Assembly: GCA_002733905.1 (NCBI GenBank)
Contig: NVXK01000007.1
Span: 49,424 to 113,423 of the forward strand
From: Robiginitomaculum sp.
Lineage (GTDB): Bacteria > Pseudomonadota > Alphaproteobacteria > Caulobacterales > Maricaulaceae
DNA length: 64,000 bases
Direction of reading: 5' to 3'
Under the pieces are notes generated by a model. The model was not told the DNA's origin and ran no database searches. It saw nothing but the letters and a program-made list of their open reading frames with translations. Within the stretch, counting starts at the first letter, position 1, and every line of letters begins with the position of its first letter. The position numbers and the translations under genes were made by a program. Shown here piece by piece: positions 8,694-16,659 of this stretch.

Positions 8694-9274
8694 GATTTTC
8701 CCCCATCCAAATCAACCGCAAAATCCAAATAGGCAATACGTTTTAAGTTTTGGATTTGTAAGAATAGTTGTGTAGATTTATTATAAGATTTTGCACGTAC
8801 GAACACCACACCTTGAATCGTTTCCCCAGGACTTAAAACTGTATGTGGAAGTGCCTTGTTTATAAGGTTGTTACGCAGAGCTGCATCACGCATATCATCT
8901 TTATTCCCTCGCCCCCCTGGATCAATAGCCTCTAGCACTTCATGTAAATCGACAAAGGGAAGTACGCCATCATTCCCCTGCTTTATAGAAATTTGATTGA
9001 TATAAATACGAAATTTCGAATTGTTCGTAACAGCAATATTAAAGGGTATATATTTTCCCGTATTATTACCAAACAACCTCTTCATACCGTCCTTGTCGAT
9101 TGCCTCAGCACCAACTTCAATATTGCGGTTTTCGACATGCGTTACGTAACTCATAGCCTCTTTGAAAGCGAGGTTGTTGTTAAGGGCCGCAATATATTTA
9201 TCATCCTTTGCGAACGCAGAATGGGAAAAAAAGAACAAGGAACACACGAAAAAGACAAAAGTAAGATATCTCAT
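8690..9274 (-). CDS. Exported protein of unknown function, middle gene of operon
   Basis: 194 residues with a strong signal peptide (SLFFFSHSAFAKDD). The mature part contains a likely beta-sandwich region (KYIPFNIAVTNNSKFRIYI, then LSPGETIQGVVFVRA), reminiscent of small periplasmic Ig-like domains. No catalytic motif is seen. ATGA overlaps link it to both neighbours (8690-8693 and 9271-9274), so the three proteins are probably made together and act in the same compartment. I do not recognise the family. Confidence 0.7.
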   Translation of the reverse strand: MRYLTFVFFVCSLFFFSHSAFAKDDKYIAALNNNLAFKEAMSYVTHVENRNIEVGAEAIDKDGMKRLFGNNTGKYIPFNIAVTNNSKFRIYINQISIKQGNDGVLPFVDLHEVLEAIDPGGRGNKDDMRDAALRNNLINKALPHTVLSPGETIQGVVFVRAKSYNKSTQLFLQIQNLKRIAYLDFAVDLDGGKS

Positions 9275-9993
9275 TTTCTGACCTCCAAACCAATTTGGCG
9301 AATAGAGTTTTTCATATCGTCAAATCCATTTTGCACCGCTGTTCTCGCGCCCTCGCCGTAATCTTCGGCGCTTACCCGTTTATCCGTATTCAACGTACCA
9401 TCTTCGCGTATAATAGGTTCAGCCCATAGCACTGCGCCCGTTTTCACATCAATAAGTTGCCCCATAACGCCAAAGCGTATATTAATTTTAAAGTCCAATC
9501 CTTTTTTCTTTTTAACCATTTTTTCGCGCAATAAATTAAACGCCGTTAAGTCAGCGATGAACACGTAATCAAGTTCATATTTTTGTGCGATTGCCAGAAT
9601 GTCTTTGCGTGACATTTTTGCGCTCGGTGCTTGTGGGATTTTCTTCACGCTTTCAAAGGCACGGCCAGATTTTAATTCAAGGTACAAAGTGTTGGACAGA
9701 GTTTTCAAAACAGGTTCAGAGAAATATTTATCTTCTCCACCGTAAAACACCATCGTGCGTTTATCGCGCAATTGGAAGACACCAAGGCGGCCATAATATT
9801 TTACATTGATGCGTGATACTGTCGGGCGATAAGACAAATTCGGTCTTCGTTTTGCTTTTGGCGGCTTCACCTTTTTCACTTTTTCAGCAGCCGCAAACGC
9901 TTCAATAGGTTTAAACCCAAATACAGAAGGTTGAAAATACAGTGTCGTTATGAGGACAAATAATATGCCTCTTATATAATGAAATTTACGCAT
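9271..9993 (-). CDS. CsgG/LpoB-like exported protein
   Basis: 240 residues with an N-terminal signal or anchor segment (about residues 9-35) and then a basic proline/lysine stretch. The body from about residue 60 fits the CsgG/TolB-N/LpoB-like fold: a regularly spaced beta-alpha pattern with KYELDYVFIADLTAF and MGQLIDVKTGAVLWAEP, the strand pairs by which such proteins are usually recognised. No lipobox cysteine is present, unlike true CsgG or LpoB lipoproteins. It is the first gene of the exported-protein operon. ATG 9993 follows GAGGTAAAAACGT. The fold assignment is moderate and the role is unknown. Confidence 0.65.
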   Translation of the reverse strand: MRKFHYIRGILFVLITTLYFQPSVFGFKPIEAFAAAEKVKKVKPPKAKRRPNLSYRPTVSRINVKYYGRLGVFQLRDKRTMVFYGGEDKYFSEPVLKTLSNTLYLELKSGRAFESVKKIPQAPSAKMSRKDILAIAQKYELDYVFIADLTAFNLLREKMVKKKKGLDFKINIRFGVMGQLIDVKTGAVLWAEPIIREDGTLNTDKRVSAEDYGEGARTAVQNGFDDMKNSIRQIGLEVRK

Positions 9994-10072
9994 ACGTTTT
10001 TACCTCGCCTATTATTATTTTTCAAACAAGCTAACGAACAACTACACTTCCAACAAGCATCATCTGTGAATA

Positions 10073-10124
10073 TGTCCGTCATCATATAAAGTGGCACAGA
10101 CTTAAATCTGTGCCACAGGCGCTG
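10073..10124 (-). repeat. Palindromic dispersed repeat, copy B
   Basis: The reverse complement of this stretch matches copy A at about 48 of 52 positions, including CAGCGCCT, the TGGCACAGAT...GTCTGTGCCA palindrome and the CGGACA end. With copy A it brackets the three-gene exported-protein operon in inverted orientation. Confidence 0.75.
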
Positions 10125-10606
10125 TTTTATCAACGTGCCAGCTTCGCTTTTAAACCAACCCGTCATTTGTCCGAAGATTACAAAATTACCAAATATCCGT
10201 ATCAACGCATAAACAAGGAACGGCATGCATAGAACGTAATATGTAATGCTTTTTACTATGGCATCATATCCCCTATTGGTCCAACAATCCCTGTGTTCTA
10301 GTTATTCAGACGTTGCCAGAATAAGAAAATCACAAGGCCCAAAAAAAATCCTTTTAACCCGCTTATATTATCTAAACTTGAAATGCCTTTTTGTAACGGG
10401 TCTTGAGTTTGGGCATCCACATCATCTCGTATACCTCAGTGAGTGTTTGGCCAAACACTCCCCGTAAATTATGTGTCGTTATTAACGGCTACAATAATTG
10501 AAACTCATACGATCTCAATTAGTACAAATGTACTGGTACAATTATGTGGGTGCGCATGTGCCAAGCGTCTGTTATATTTACATGCCAAAACATAATTGAG
10601 GGAGAC
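10125..10606. other. Gene-free stretch with two palindromes upstream of the sensor kinase
   Basis: No convincing gene. It holds a perfect 20-bp palindrome at 10441-10460 (half-site GAGTGTTTGG) and a smaller one at 10521-10534 (AGTACA-AA-TGTACT). Both are candidate operators or promoter elements for the histidine kinase gene downstream. Confidence 0.5.
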
Positions 10607-12352
10607 ATGGCAAATCTATTCAAGACATCAGTAGACTATTCGAAGGACCGAGCGCTCTTGTTTTCACAGGCATGGTCAAAGATCGTTCTCGGTCATATCG
10701 CCTCTGCTTGTGTCTTAATATATTTGGCGTGGGATGTTCTTCCGATGGTATGGATAACACTATGGGGCGTGTGGGAAATTATTTTCACCCCAATATTTTT
10801 ATATCTATTATGTCAAAAAATTATCAAATCAAAATCTGATCAAACTAACTTAAAAGTCTGGGAGCAGAGCCTTTACGCCCTTTTTGCGGCGATAGGTATA
10901 AGCTGGGGGATGTTCACCTCTTTTGGCCTTGACCTCTTAAACCCTGTTCATTTTTCCATGCAATTCGCCATTGTTGCAGGTGCAGCAGCGGCGTCCTCAC
11001 GCTCCCTAAGTATATTTAATGCCTCATTTTATTATTACGTCGTTCCGTTTTTAACACTGCTGTCATTACGAGTTATTTTTCTTGGCAATGAATATATTTT
11101 CTTTGGCATTTTAGTCTTTATATTTATGATTATGATGTGCGGGCTTTCTAATGATACGAGTGCGGCTTTATCAAAATACTTTGCGGTGAAATCCGACAAT
11201 CTAGCGCTCGCACAAAAATACCAAGCGGCCGCAGAAGAAGCCCAACGTGCAAATGCGGCTAAAACTCATTTTCTAAAACAAGCTGATCACGATTTACGAC
11301 ATCCTGTTCACGCGATCGGTTTATTGACTACCTGCCTACGTGATCAAAACCTTGCCCCTGATGGTTATGAGATTTTAGATACAATTGAGCTTTGCATTGA
11401 TGGTCTCTCAAAATTATTCCAATCTATGCTTAGCATCACTGCACTTGAAGCAGGTCGTATAAAACCAGAAATAACATCGTTCTCTCTTAATCACTTATTC
11501 GTAGACACAGTACGTCAAGCCTTGCCCGAAGCCCGTGAAAATAATTGTTCCATAAAAATAGTTGAGACATCATTGATGGTGAAGACGGACAGAACCCTGC
11601 TTGCGTCTATCTGTCAAAACCTCGTCTTCAATGCCGTCAAATATGCCCCAAATTCTAAAATCTTAATAGGAGTAAGGGTTAAAAATGGATATGCAAATTT
11701 ACATGTTCTTGATCAAGGGCAAGGGGTCGCACAGGAATATAAAGAGATAATTTTCGATGAATTTGTACGGGGGCCTCACCCTGATACAGGCAGTTCTTAT
11801 GGTCTTGGGCTAGGCTTAACCATTGTTAAACGCACGGCTAAACTTTTAAATCTAAACATCGTTTTTCAATCCGTAGAAGGCGTGGGAACACATGTGTGCA
11901 TTGAGAATATTTCTATTACCAGTACGCAAAAAGAGGACCTACCCGCGGCGATAGCCATTCCCCCTGTTGGACTAAAACGAGGCGGGGTTTTAGTCCTACA
12001 TAACGACATAACACGCATTGGAGATGTGGACCGTTTACTTGAAAAATGGGGCTACACTGTAACCATCCGCGCCCTAGGCAGTACATTAAAATATGAGCAA
12101 GGTGATTTTGATGCTTTGCTCATCATCCATGGCCCAAAGGACAAACTTACCGCGCTGAATCTTGATCTGAGACGTCATAAACCCATCAAGAACACGCAAA
12201 TTATCATTCTCAACTATTCTACACAGAAAAGCATAGAAGCTCTTGCGAGCGAATATGGGTATTGGATACTCTCAGCCCCCGTCATTCCTCTACAATTAAG
12301 GTCCACCCTCTTGTCAATCCAAGCCACGTCCACAAATGCAGACAAATCTTAG
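10607..12352 (+). CDS. Membrane histidine kinase with degenerate receiver domain
   Basis: From ATG 10607 (preceded by GAGGGAGA) the protein is 581 residues; the frame opens at 10544, but that start lacks a good ribosome site. Five to seven hydrophobic helices fill the first 185 residues. A short coiled coil and a HisKA domain follow (ADHDLRHPVHAIGL, phospho-His about residue 228), then an HATPase domain with N-box NLVFNAVKYAP, G1 LDQGQGV and G2 YGLGLGLTIVK. The last 120 residues fold like a receiver but have FDALLIIHGP where the phospho-accepting Asp should be. The gene is convergent with a NarL-type regulator 1 bp away, the probable partner. Confidence 0.85.
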   Translation: MANLFKTSVDYSKDRALLFSQAWSKIVLGHIASACVLIYLAWDVLPMVWITLWGVWEIIFTPIFLYLLCQKIIKSKSDQTNLKVWEQSLYALFAAIGISWGMFTSFGLDLLNPVHFSMQFAIVAGAAAASSRSLSIFNASFYYYVVPFLTLLSLRVIFLGNEYIFFGILVFIFMIMMCGLSNDTSAALSKYFAVKSDNLALAQKYQAAAEEAQRANAAKTHFLKQADHDLRHPVHAIGLLTTCLRDQNLAPDGYEILDTIELCIDGLSKLFQSMLSITALEAGRIKPEITSFSLNHLFVDTVRQALPEARENNCSIKIVETSLMVKTDRTLLASICQNLVFNAVKYAPNSKILIGVRVKNGYANLHVLDQGQGVAQEYKEIIFDEFVRGPHPDTGSSYGLGLGLTIVKRTAKLLNLNIVFQSVEGVGTHVCIENISITSTQKEDLPAAIAIPPVGLKRGGVLVLHNDITRIGDVDRLLEKWGYTVTIRALGSTLKYEQGDFDALLIIHGPKDKLTALNLDLRRHKPIKNTQIIILNYSTQKSIEALASEYGYWILSAPVIPLQLRSTLLSIQATSTNADKS

Positions 12353-12353
12353 A

Positions 12354-12971
12354 CTATATCAAGCCAGAGGACACTGCTTTCGCCGCTGCCGCGGCTCGCG
12401 TGTTGACATCAATTATTTTAAATAAAGACGATATATGACCACGAACGGTATTTGGAGAAATGCCTAACTCTCTCGCTATTTCCTTATTTGTCTTCCCATG
12501 CCCCAAGCAAATAAGGATATCGATAAGGCGCGGAGGTAAGGTTTTCAAACTTGAGTGAGGGTTTGATGTATCCGAATACGTATCGTCGATACACATCACC
12601 AAGTCTCCGTTCAAAACATCATTTATGGCTTGGGCAATTTGTTCAGGTAGTACTGATTTCGAGATAAACCCATTTGCGCCCGCGTCCATAACGGCATTTG
12701 CAATGCCTTTATCTTCTGTCATTGAGATCACAATTAACGCCGAAAGTGGCAAAGCTTCGCGAAGTTGAGAGACGGTTTTCGCTCCCTCAAATCCAGGAAA
12801 TATCAAATCAAGAAAAACAATAAGCGGATCAGGTTTTTTGCGAACCTCTACCCACAAAGCATCTGTGTCCGAGACTTCTGTAATTTGTACATATTTGCTG
12901 CGTTGCACGATCCTACGCAAACCAGAGCGAAACAAAGGGTGGTCATCAGCAATAATCACTTTGTCACTCAT
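12354..12971 (-). CDS. NarL/FixJ-family response regulator
   Basis: 205 residues: a receiver domain with the acidic pair ADDHPLF near the N-terminus, phospho-acceptor Asp55 in IVFLDLIFPG, and the conserved Thr/Ser and Lys positions (VISMTED, FISKSVLP). A LuxR-type HTH follows (LPPRLIDILICLGHGKTNKE, then ARELGISPNTVRGHISSLF). It ends tail to tail with the histidine kinase at 10607-12352, and the two probably form a two-component system. Target genes are not evident; the Fic gene lies downstream of its promoter region on the other strand. Confidence 0.9.
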   Translation of the reverse strand: MSDKVIIADDHPLFRSGLRRIVQRSKYVQITEVSDTDALWVEVRKKPDPLIVFLDLIFPGFEGAKTVSQLREALPLSALIVISMTEDKGIANAVMDAGANGFISKSVLPEQIAQAINDVLNGDLVMCIDDTYSDTSNPHSSLKTLPPRLIDILICLGHGKTNKEIARELGISPNTVRGHISSLFKIIDVNTRAAAAAKAVSSGLI

Positions 12972-13376
12972 GAACTTCTTGATCCTTTAGTGCCATCCCC
13001 CCTCTCGTATAATCGAGGTCTGTTCTGCGAAGTTATAGCTTTTCCATAACTATTACGCAAACACCATTAATCTGCCCTAGACCACACTGGGGATACATCA
13101 ATATGAAATGTGTTATCGTTTACTTTCAATTGGTTAACTTTATTTCTATGTTGGGTTGTTACACAAAATGTGTCGCAAAACGTTACACATTAAGACCAAG
13201 CCAAAGAGCTCAACATTCCATTCAAAGTCATGAGCAACGCCAGCCATTTTTTATTCCCAGCAAGCTATCTGCGATTTACATAGATTAAGCCTTTATTCTT
13301 TGCATACCTTGCAATGAATAGCCTTGCGGATGCGGAGGTTAACGTATACATTCAACGCATATTATGCGGAGAATAT
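12972..13376. other. Gene-free stretch between response regulator and Fic gene
   Basis: A divergent promoter region of about 400 bp. I see no gene in it. A short palindrome ACACA-AAA-TGTGT lies at 13163-13175 and is partly repeated as GTTACACATT at 13194-13203, possibly a regulator site. Confidence 0.4.
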
Positions 13377-14510
13377 ATGTATATACATGAACAACAAGCA
13401 TGGCCAGAATTTTACTGGAACGATAAAGCGCTGACAAAAATCCTAGCCACAGTCCGTCATCGGCAAGGTCGACTTGTTGGTCGCATGGAAAGTCTTGGCT
13501 TTGAACTACGCGCAGAAGCCGTATTGCAAACACTGACGGCGGATGTTTTAAAATCAAGCGAGATTGAGGGGGATATTTTGGATGAAGAGCAAGTCCGTTC
13601 ATCAATCGCACGTCGCCTTGGAATGGATATAGCTGGACTCACACGCTCGGAACGTCATGTGGATTGTGTAGTCGAGATGATGCTTGATGCTACTCAAAAC
13701 TATGAGGCACCGCTTTCAGACGAGCGCTTGTTTGGTTGGCATGCGGCACTTTTCCCAACAGGGCACAGTGGTATGAGAAAGATTACTGTTAGTGCATGGC
13801 GCAATGATAATACTGGCCCAATGCAAGTTGTATCTGGCGCGACAGGCAGAGAACAGGTTCACTTCCAAGCCCCTCCCGCTTCCGATCTCGACCAAGAAAT
13901 GAAAACATTCCTATATTGGTTCAACCAAAAACCCGATATTGATTTGGTTATAAAATCGGCAGTTGCCCATTTATGGTTTGTGACTGTGCATCCCTTTGAA
14001 GATGGAAATGGACGCATTGCGCGGGCGCTTGCAGATTTAATGTTGGCACGCTCAGAACAGAGTGCACAGCGATTTTATAGCATGTCCACTCAAATTCGTT
14101 TAGAGCGGAAAGCCTATTACAACATCCTTGAGTCCACACAAAAAGGTACACTTGACATTACCGATTGGATCAAATGGTATCTTGCTTGTCTCAACAAAGC
14201 CTTTGATGGGGCTGAAATTATACTGAGAAAAGTTCTCCAAAAATCCAAATTTTGGGAAATACACAAAGATAAGAAGTTTAATGAAAGACAACGGCAAGTC
14301 ACCAACCATTTACTGGATGGATTTAAAGGGAAACTCACGTCCTCAAAATGGGCAAAGCTCACAAAATGTTCTCAAGATACTGCGATAAGAGACATCAATG
14401 TCCTCGTAAAACAAGGCGTCCTGATTAAGGCGCCAGAAGGTGGGAGGAGTACAAGCTATACGTTGGTGGTAGGCGATGACGTTAGGCAGCTCATAACAAC
14501 CCGGAACTAA
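13377..14510 (+). CDS. Fic/DOC-family protein with N-terminal DUF4172
   Basis: From ATG 13377 (GGAG five bases upstream) the protein is 377 residues; an upstream ATG at 13314 is less likely. The N-terminus (YIHEQQAWPEFYW) is typical of DUF4172. An inhibitory-helix motif SSEIEG (about residues 60-65) matches (S/T)xxxE(G/N) of self-inhibited Fic proteins. The catalytic Fic motif HPFEDGNGRIAR, with His about residue 205, is complete. A C-terminal winged helix (about 295-375, KWAKLTKCSQDTAIRDINVL) suggests DNA binding. Fic proteins transfer AMP or other nucleotide groups to protein hydroxyls; the target is unknown. Solitary chromosomal gene. Confidence 0.9.
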   Translation: MYIHEQQAWPEFYWNDKALTKILATVRHRQGRLVGRMESLGFELRAEAVLQTLTADVLKSSEIEGDILDEEQVRSSIARRLGMDIAGLTRSERHVDCVVEMMLDATQNYEAPLSDERLFGWHAALFPTGHSGMRKITVSAWRNDNTGPMQVVSGATGREQVHFQAPPASDLDQEMKTFLYWFNQKPDIDLVIKSAVAHLWFVTVHPFEDGNGRIARALADLMLARSEQSAQRFYSMSTQIRLERKAYYNILESTQKGTLDITDWIKWYLACLNKAFDGAEIILRKVLQKSKFWEIHKDKKFNERQRQVTNHLLDGFKGKLTSSKWAKLTKCSQDTAIRDINVLVKQGVLIKAPEGGRSTSYTLVVGDDVRQLITTRN

Positions 14511-14836
14511 ACCGTGACAAGTCCATTTGAACTCATTTGTATACTGTATTCCTGTTCCCATTTGTATTCTCCTTGCTTCCACTTTTACCAAGCAAGGTGT
14601 CTACATTTCTAGCGGCACATCAAATACCCATCTTATAACAAATAATGCCGCCATGATTTTTAATCTTATGCGTTAATATACCACGAGGCGGGTGCCTGAG
14701 TGGAAACGTGCATGTTCCGATTTTCAATAATATTGCCGAGTCTATTCGTGATCATCATCAATAACGCCTAATTTATGGATAGCGTATCAGAGCTGCCTTG
14801 CGTTTGTGAGGGTTAATAGCTAAGCTTAAAAACATT
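14511..14836. other. Gene-free stretch upstream of the FecI-like sigma gene
   Basis: About 325 bp without a credible gene. It presumably carries the promoter of the sigma/anti-sigma operon. I see no clear Fur-box-like inverted repeat or terminator hairpin. Confidence 0.4.
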
Positions 14837-15436
14837 ATGTCCAAGTCGAATGCATCTAAGGAAGATACTGTCGTTGCTTCAATCATCGTTAAGGTGTTTT
14901 TGAAACAGGAAGCCAAGCTGAAATCTTTTATCTCAAGGTTTGTTTATCGCCCGCAAGATGTCGAAGATATATCACAAGAGGTGTTTATTCGGGCGTTTAA
15001 AGCAGAAAAAACAACAGATATTCTTAAACCAGAGGCGTTTTTATTTCGTATTGCGCGTAACGTCGCGTTTAATGAGTTGAAAAAAAAATCCAATACTATG
15101 ACCGACTATATAGAGGATAATAGTTTCTACGATGTCGTATCTCAAGAGAAGCATGTCGATGCAAAGTATGAGGATCAAGAACAGTTAAGATATTTTAGTC
15201 ACGCTGTAGCCGAACTGCCTGCGCGATGTCAGAGAGTATTTATCATGAGCAAAGTGTATGGCTTTACACATAAAGAAATAGCCATTCAACTTGATATTTC
15301 TGTAAGCACTGTCGAAAAACATGTGGCTACGGGGTTAATTCGATGCCGACATAAAATGAAAGAAAGATACAAAAGTGATGTGGTATTAGATATTTCAAAG
15401 CGGGAAACTGGTCACAAAAAACAATATGACAAATAA
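14837..15436 (+). CDS. ECF sigma factor, FecI type
   Basis: 199 residues with sigma region 2 (YRPQDVEDISQEVFIRAF) and region 4 (LPARCQRVFIMSKVYGFTHK, then EIAIQLDISVSTVEKHV), the pattern of FecI-type ECF sigma factors. It overlaps the anti-sigma gene by 11 bp, and the TonB receptor with an STN signalling domain follows. This is the standard cell-surface signalling set: substrate binding at the receptor is passed through its STN domain and the FecR protein to release this sigma factor, which then transcribes the receptor operon. The substrate is not stated by the sequence. Confidence 0.9.
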   Translation: MSKSNASKEDTVVASIIVKVFLKQEAKLKSFISRFVYRPQDVEDISQEVFIRAFKAEKTTDILKPEAFLFRIARNVAFNELKKKSNTMTDYIEDNSFYDVVSQEKHVDAKYEDQEQLRYFSHAVAELPARCQRVFIMSKVYGFTHKEIAIQLDISVSTVEKHVATGLIRCRHKMKERYKSDVVLDISKRETGHKKQYDK

Positions 15437-16496
15437 AATTCAAATAGCTGAAGACAACAAAATCGAAGCCGAAGCGGCTGCGTGGATAGCGCAACTGCAT
15501 AGTGGAGATGTGTCACCAAATGATTTATCAGCATTTAAAGAGTGGATGGCGAGAAGCCCGCAACATGAAAAAGAAATTAAAGAGCTCGCAGCGATTTGGG
15601 GGGAATTAGATTCTCTCACTCAAATGGCAGAGCCAATTCGTGCTGCCGCTCTATCTGAACGAAAATTACTTCGCCCTCAGCAACGTTATAGAGTTTTGCA
15701 AACCGGGTTAGCACTTTCGGTGTTGGTCGCTGGTTTCATTTGGGTTGGATCAATATTTTGGAACGGAAATGATGTGTCGGCTCCTATACGTGTAGCAAAA
15801 ACCATAGTCGTACCTGTTATTGTTACGACTAAGGTCGGGGCACAAAAAACACAGATCCTTTCTGATGGCAGTAAAATTACCTTAAATACGGATACCCATA
15901 TTGAGATAGAGTTTGACACTACCCATAGAATAATCAGGCTACTTAAAGGCGAAGCGGTTTTTGATGTAGAGCATGATGAGAACCGGCCGTTCTTAGTTTA
16001 TGCAGGTGACGGTGTCGTACGTGCTGTTGGTACGGTTTTTGTTATTCACCTAAAGAAAAATGTACTTGACTTAACCGTCACAGATGGAGCCGTCGAATTA
16101 TCCGCTGTCAATATGCAGGTTGATGTAGAGGGCGATGTAACTCCCGTAGAAAAAGTAACCGGGTTTGTGAAATCTGGGCACGAAGCACAATTGGTGGAAC
16201 ATAAAGCTATTATTGTTCCCATTAGTACTGTTGATATAAAGGCGAAAACGTCTTGGCAACAAGGCTTGTTATCATTCTCTGGGGAGTCTCTCGAGACCGT
16301 GGTTTTTGAAATATCTCGGTACACGACTTTAGAAATTGAAATCAGGGACCCAGCTATACGAGATATGCGTATTGGTGGTGTATTCAAAACAGGGGATATC
16401 GATGCTTTGTTCGAAGCCTTAGAAGCTGGATTTGCGATCTCAGTTGAGCGGCCAAGTGAGAATGTGATTTATCTCAAACAAGATACAGGGCTTTAG
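15426..16496 (+). CDS. FecR-family anti-sigma factor/signal transducer
   Basis: 356 residues. The N-terminal cytoplasmic DUF4880 region (AAAWIAQLHSGDVSPNDLSA, FKEWMARSPQHEKEI) binds the sigma factor. One transmembrane helix lies at about residues 97-117 (LALSVLVAGFIWVGSIFW). A periplasmic FecR beta domain follows (TQILSDGSKITLNTDTHIEI, LKGEAVFDVEHDENRPFLV), then a C-terminal STN-like segment that would contact the receptor (SFSGESLETVVFEISRYT). It overlaps the sigma gene and lies 163 bp before the receptor gene, so the three are one signalling unit. Confidence 0.9.
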   Translation: MTNKIQIAEDNKIEAEAAAWIAQLHSGDVSPNDLSAFKEWMARSPQHEKEIKELAAIWGELDSLTQMAEPIRAAALSERKLLRPQQRYRVLQTGLALSVLVAGFIWVGSIFWNGNDVSAPIRVAKTIVVPVIVTTKVGAQKTQILSDGSKITLNTDTHIEIEFDTTHRIIRLLKGEAVFDVEHDENRPFLVYAGDGVVRAVGTVFVIHLKKNVLDLTVTDGAVELSAVNMQVDVEGDVTPVEKVTGFVKSGHEAQLVEHKAIIVPISTVDIKAKTSWQQGLLSFSGESLETVVFEISRYTTLEIEIRDPAIRDMRIGGVFKTGDIDALFEALEAGFAISVERPSENVIYLKQDTGL

Positions 16497-16659
16497 GTTT
16501 TTGAACTGGTAGTGTTGCGATATTGCAACAAAAAATATCATTAAGAATAAAATCAATATTTCTATGGGGGCTTTTATACGTTGCAATTGTCACTTTTAAT
16601 AGGCCATCATAAGAGAGCACGAAAAATGCCGAATGATAGCTTGATGATACGGAGAGATA

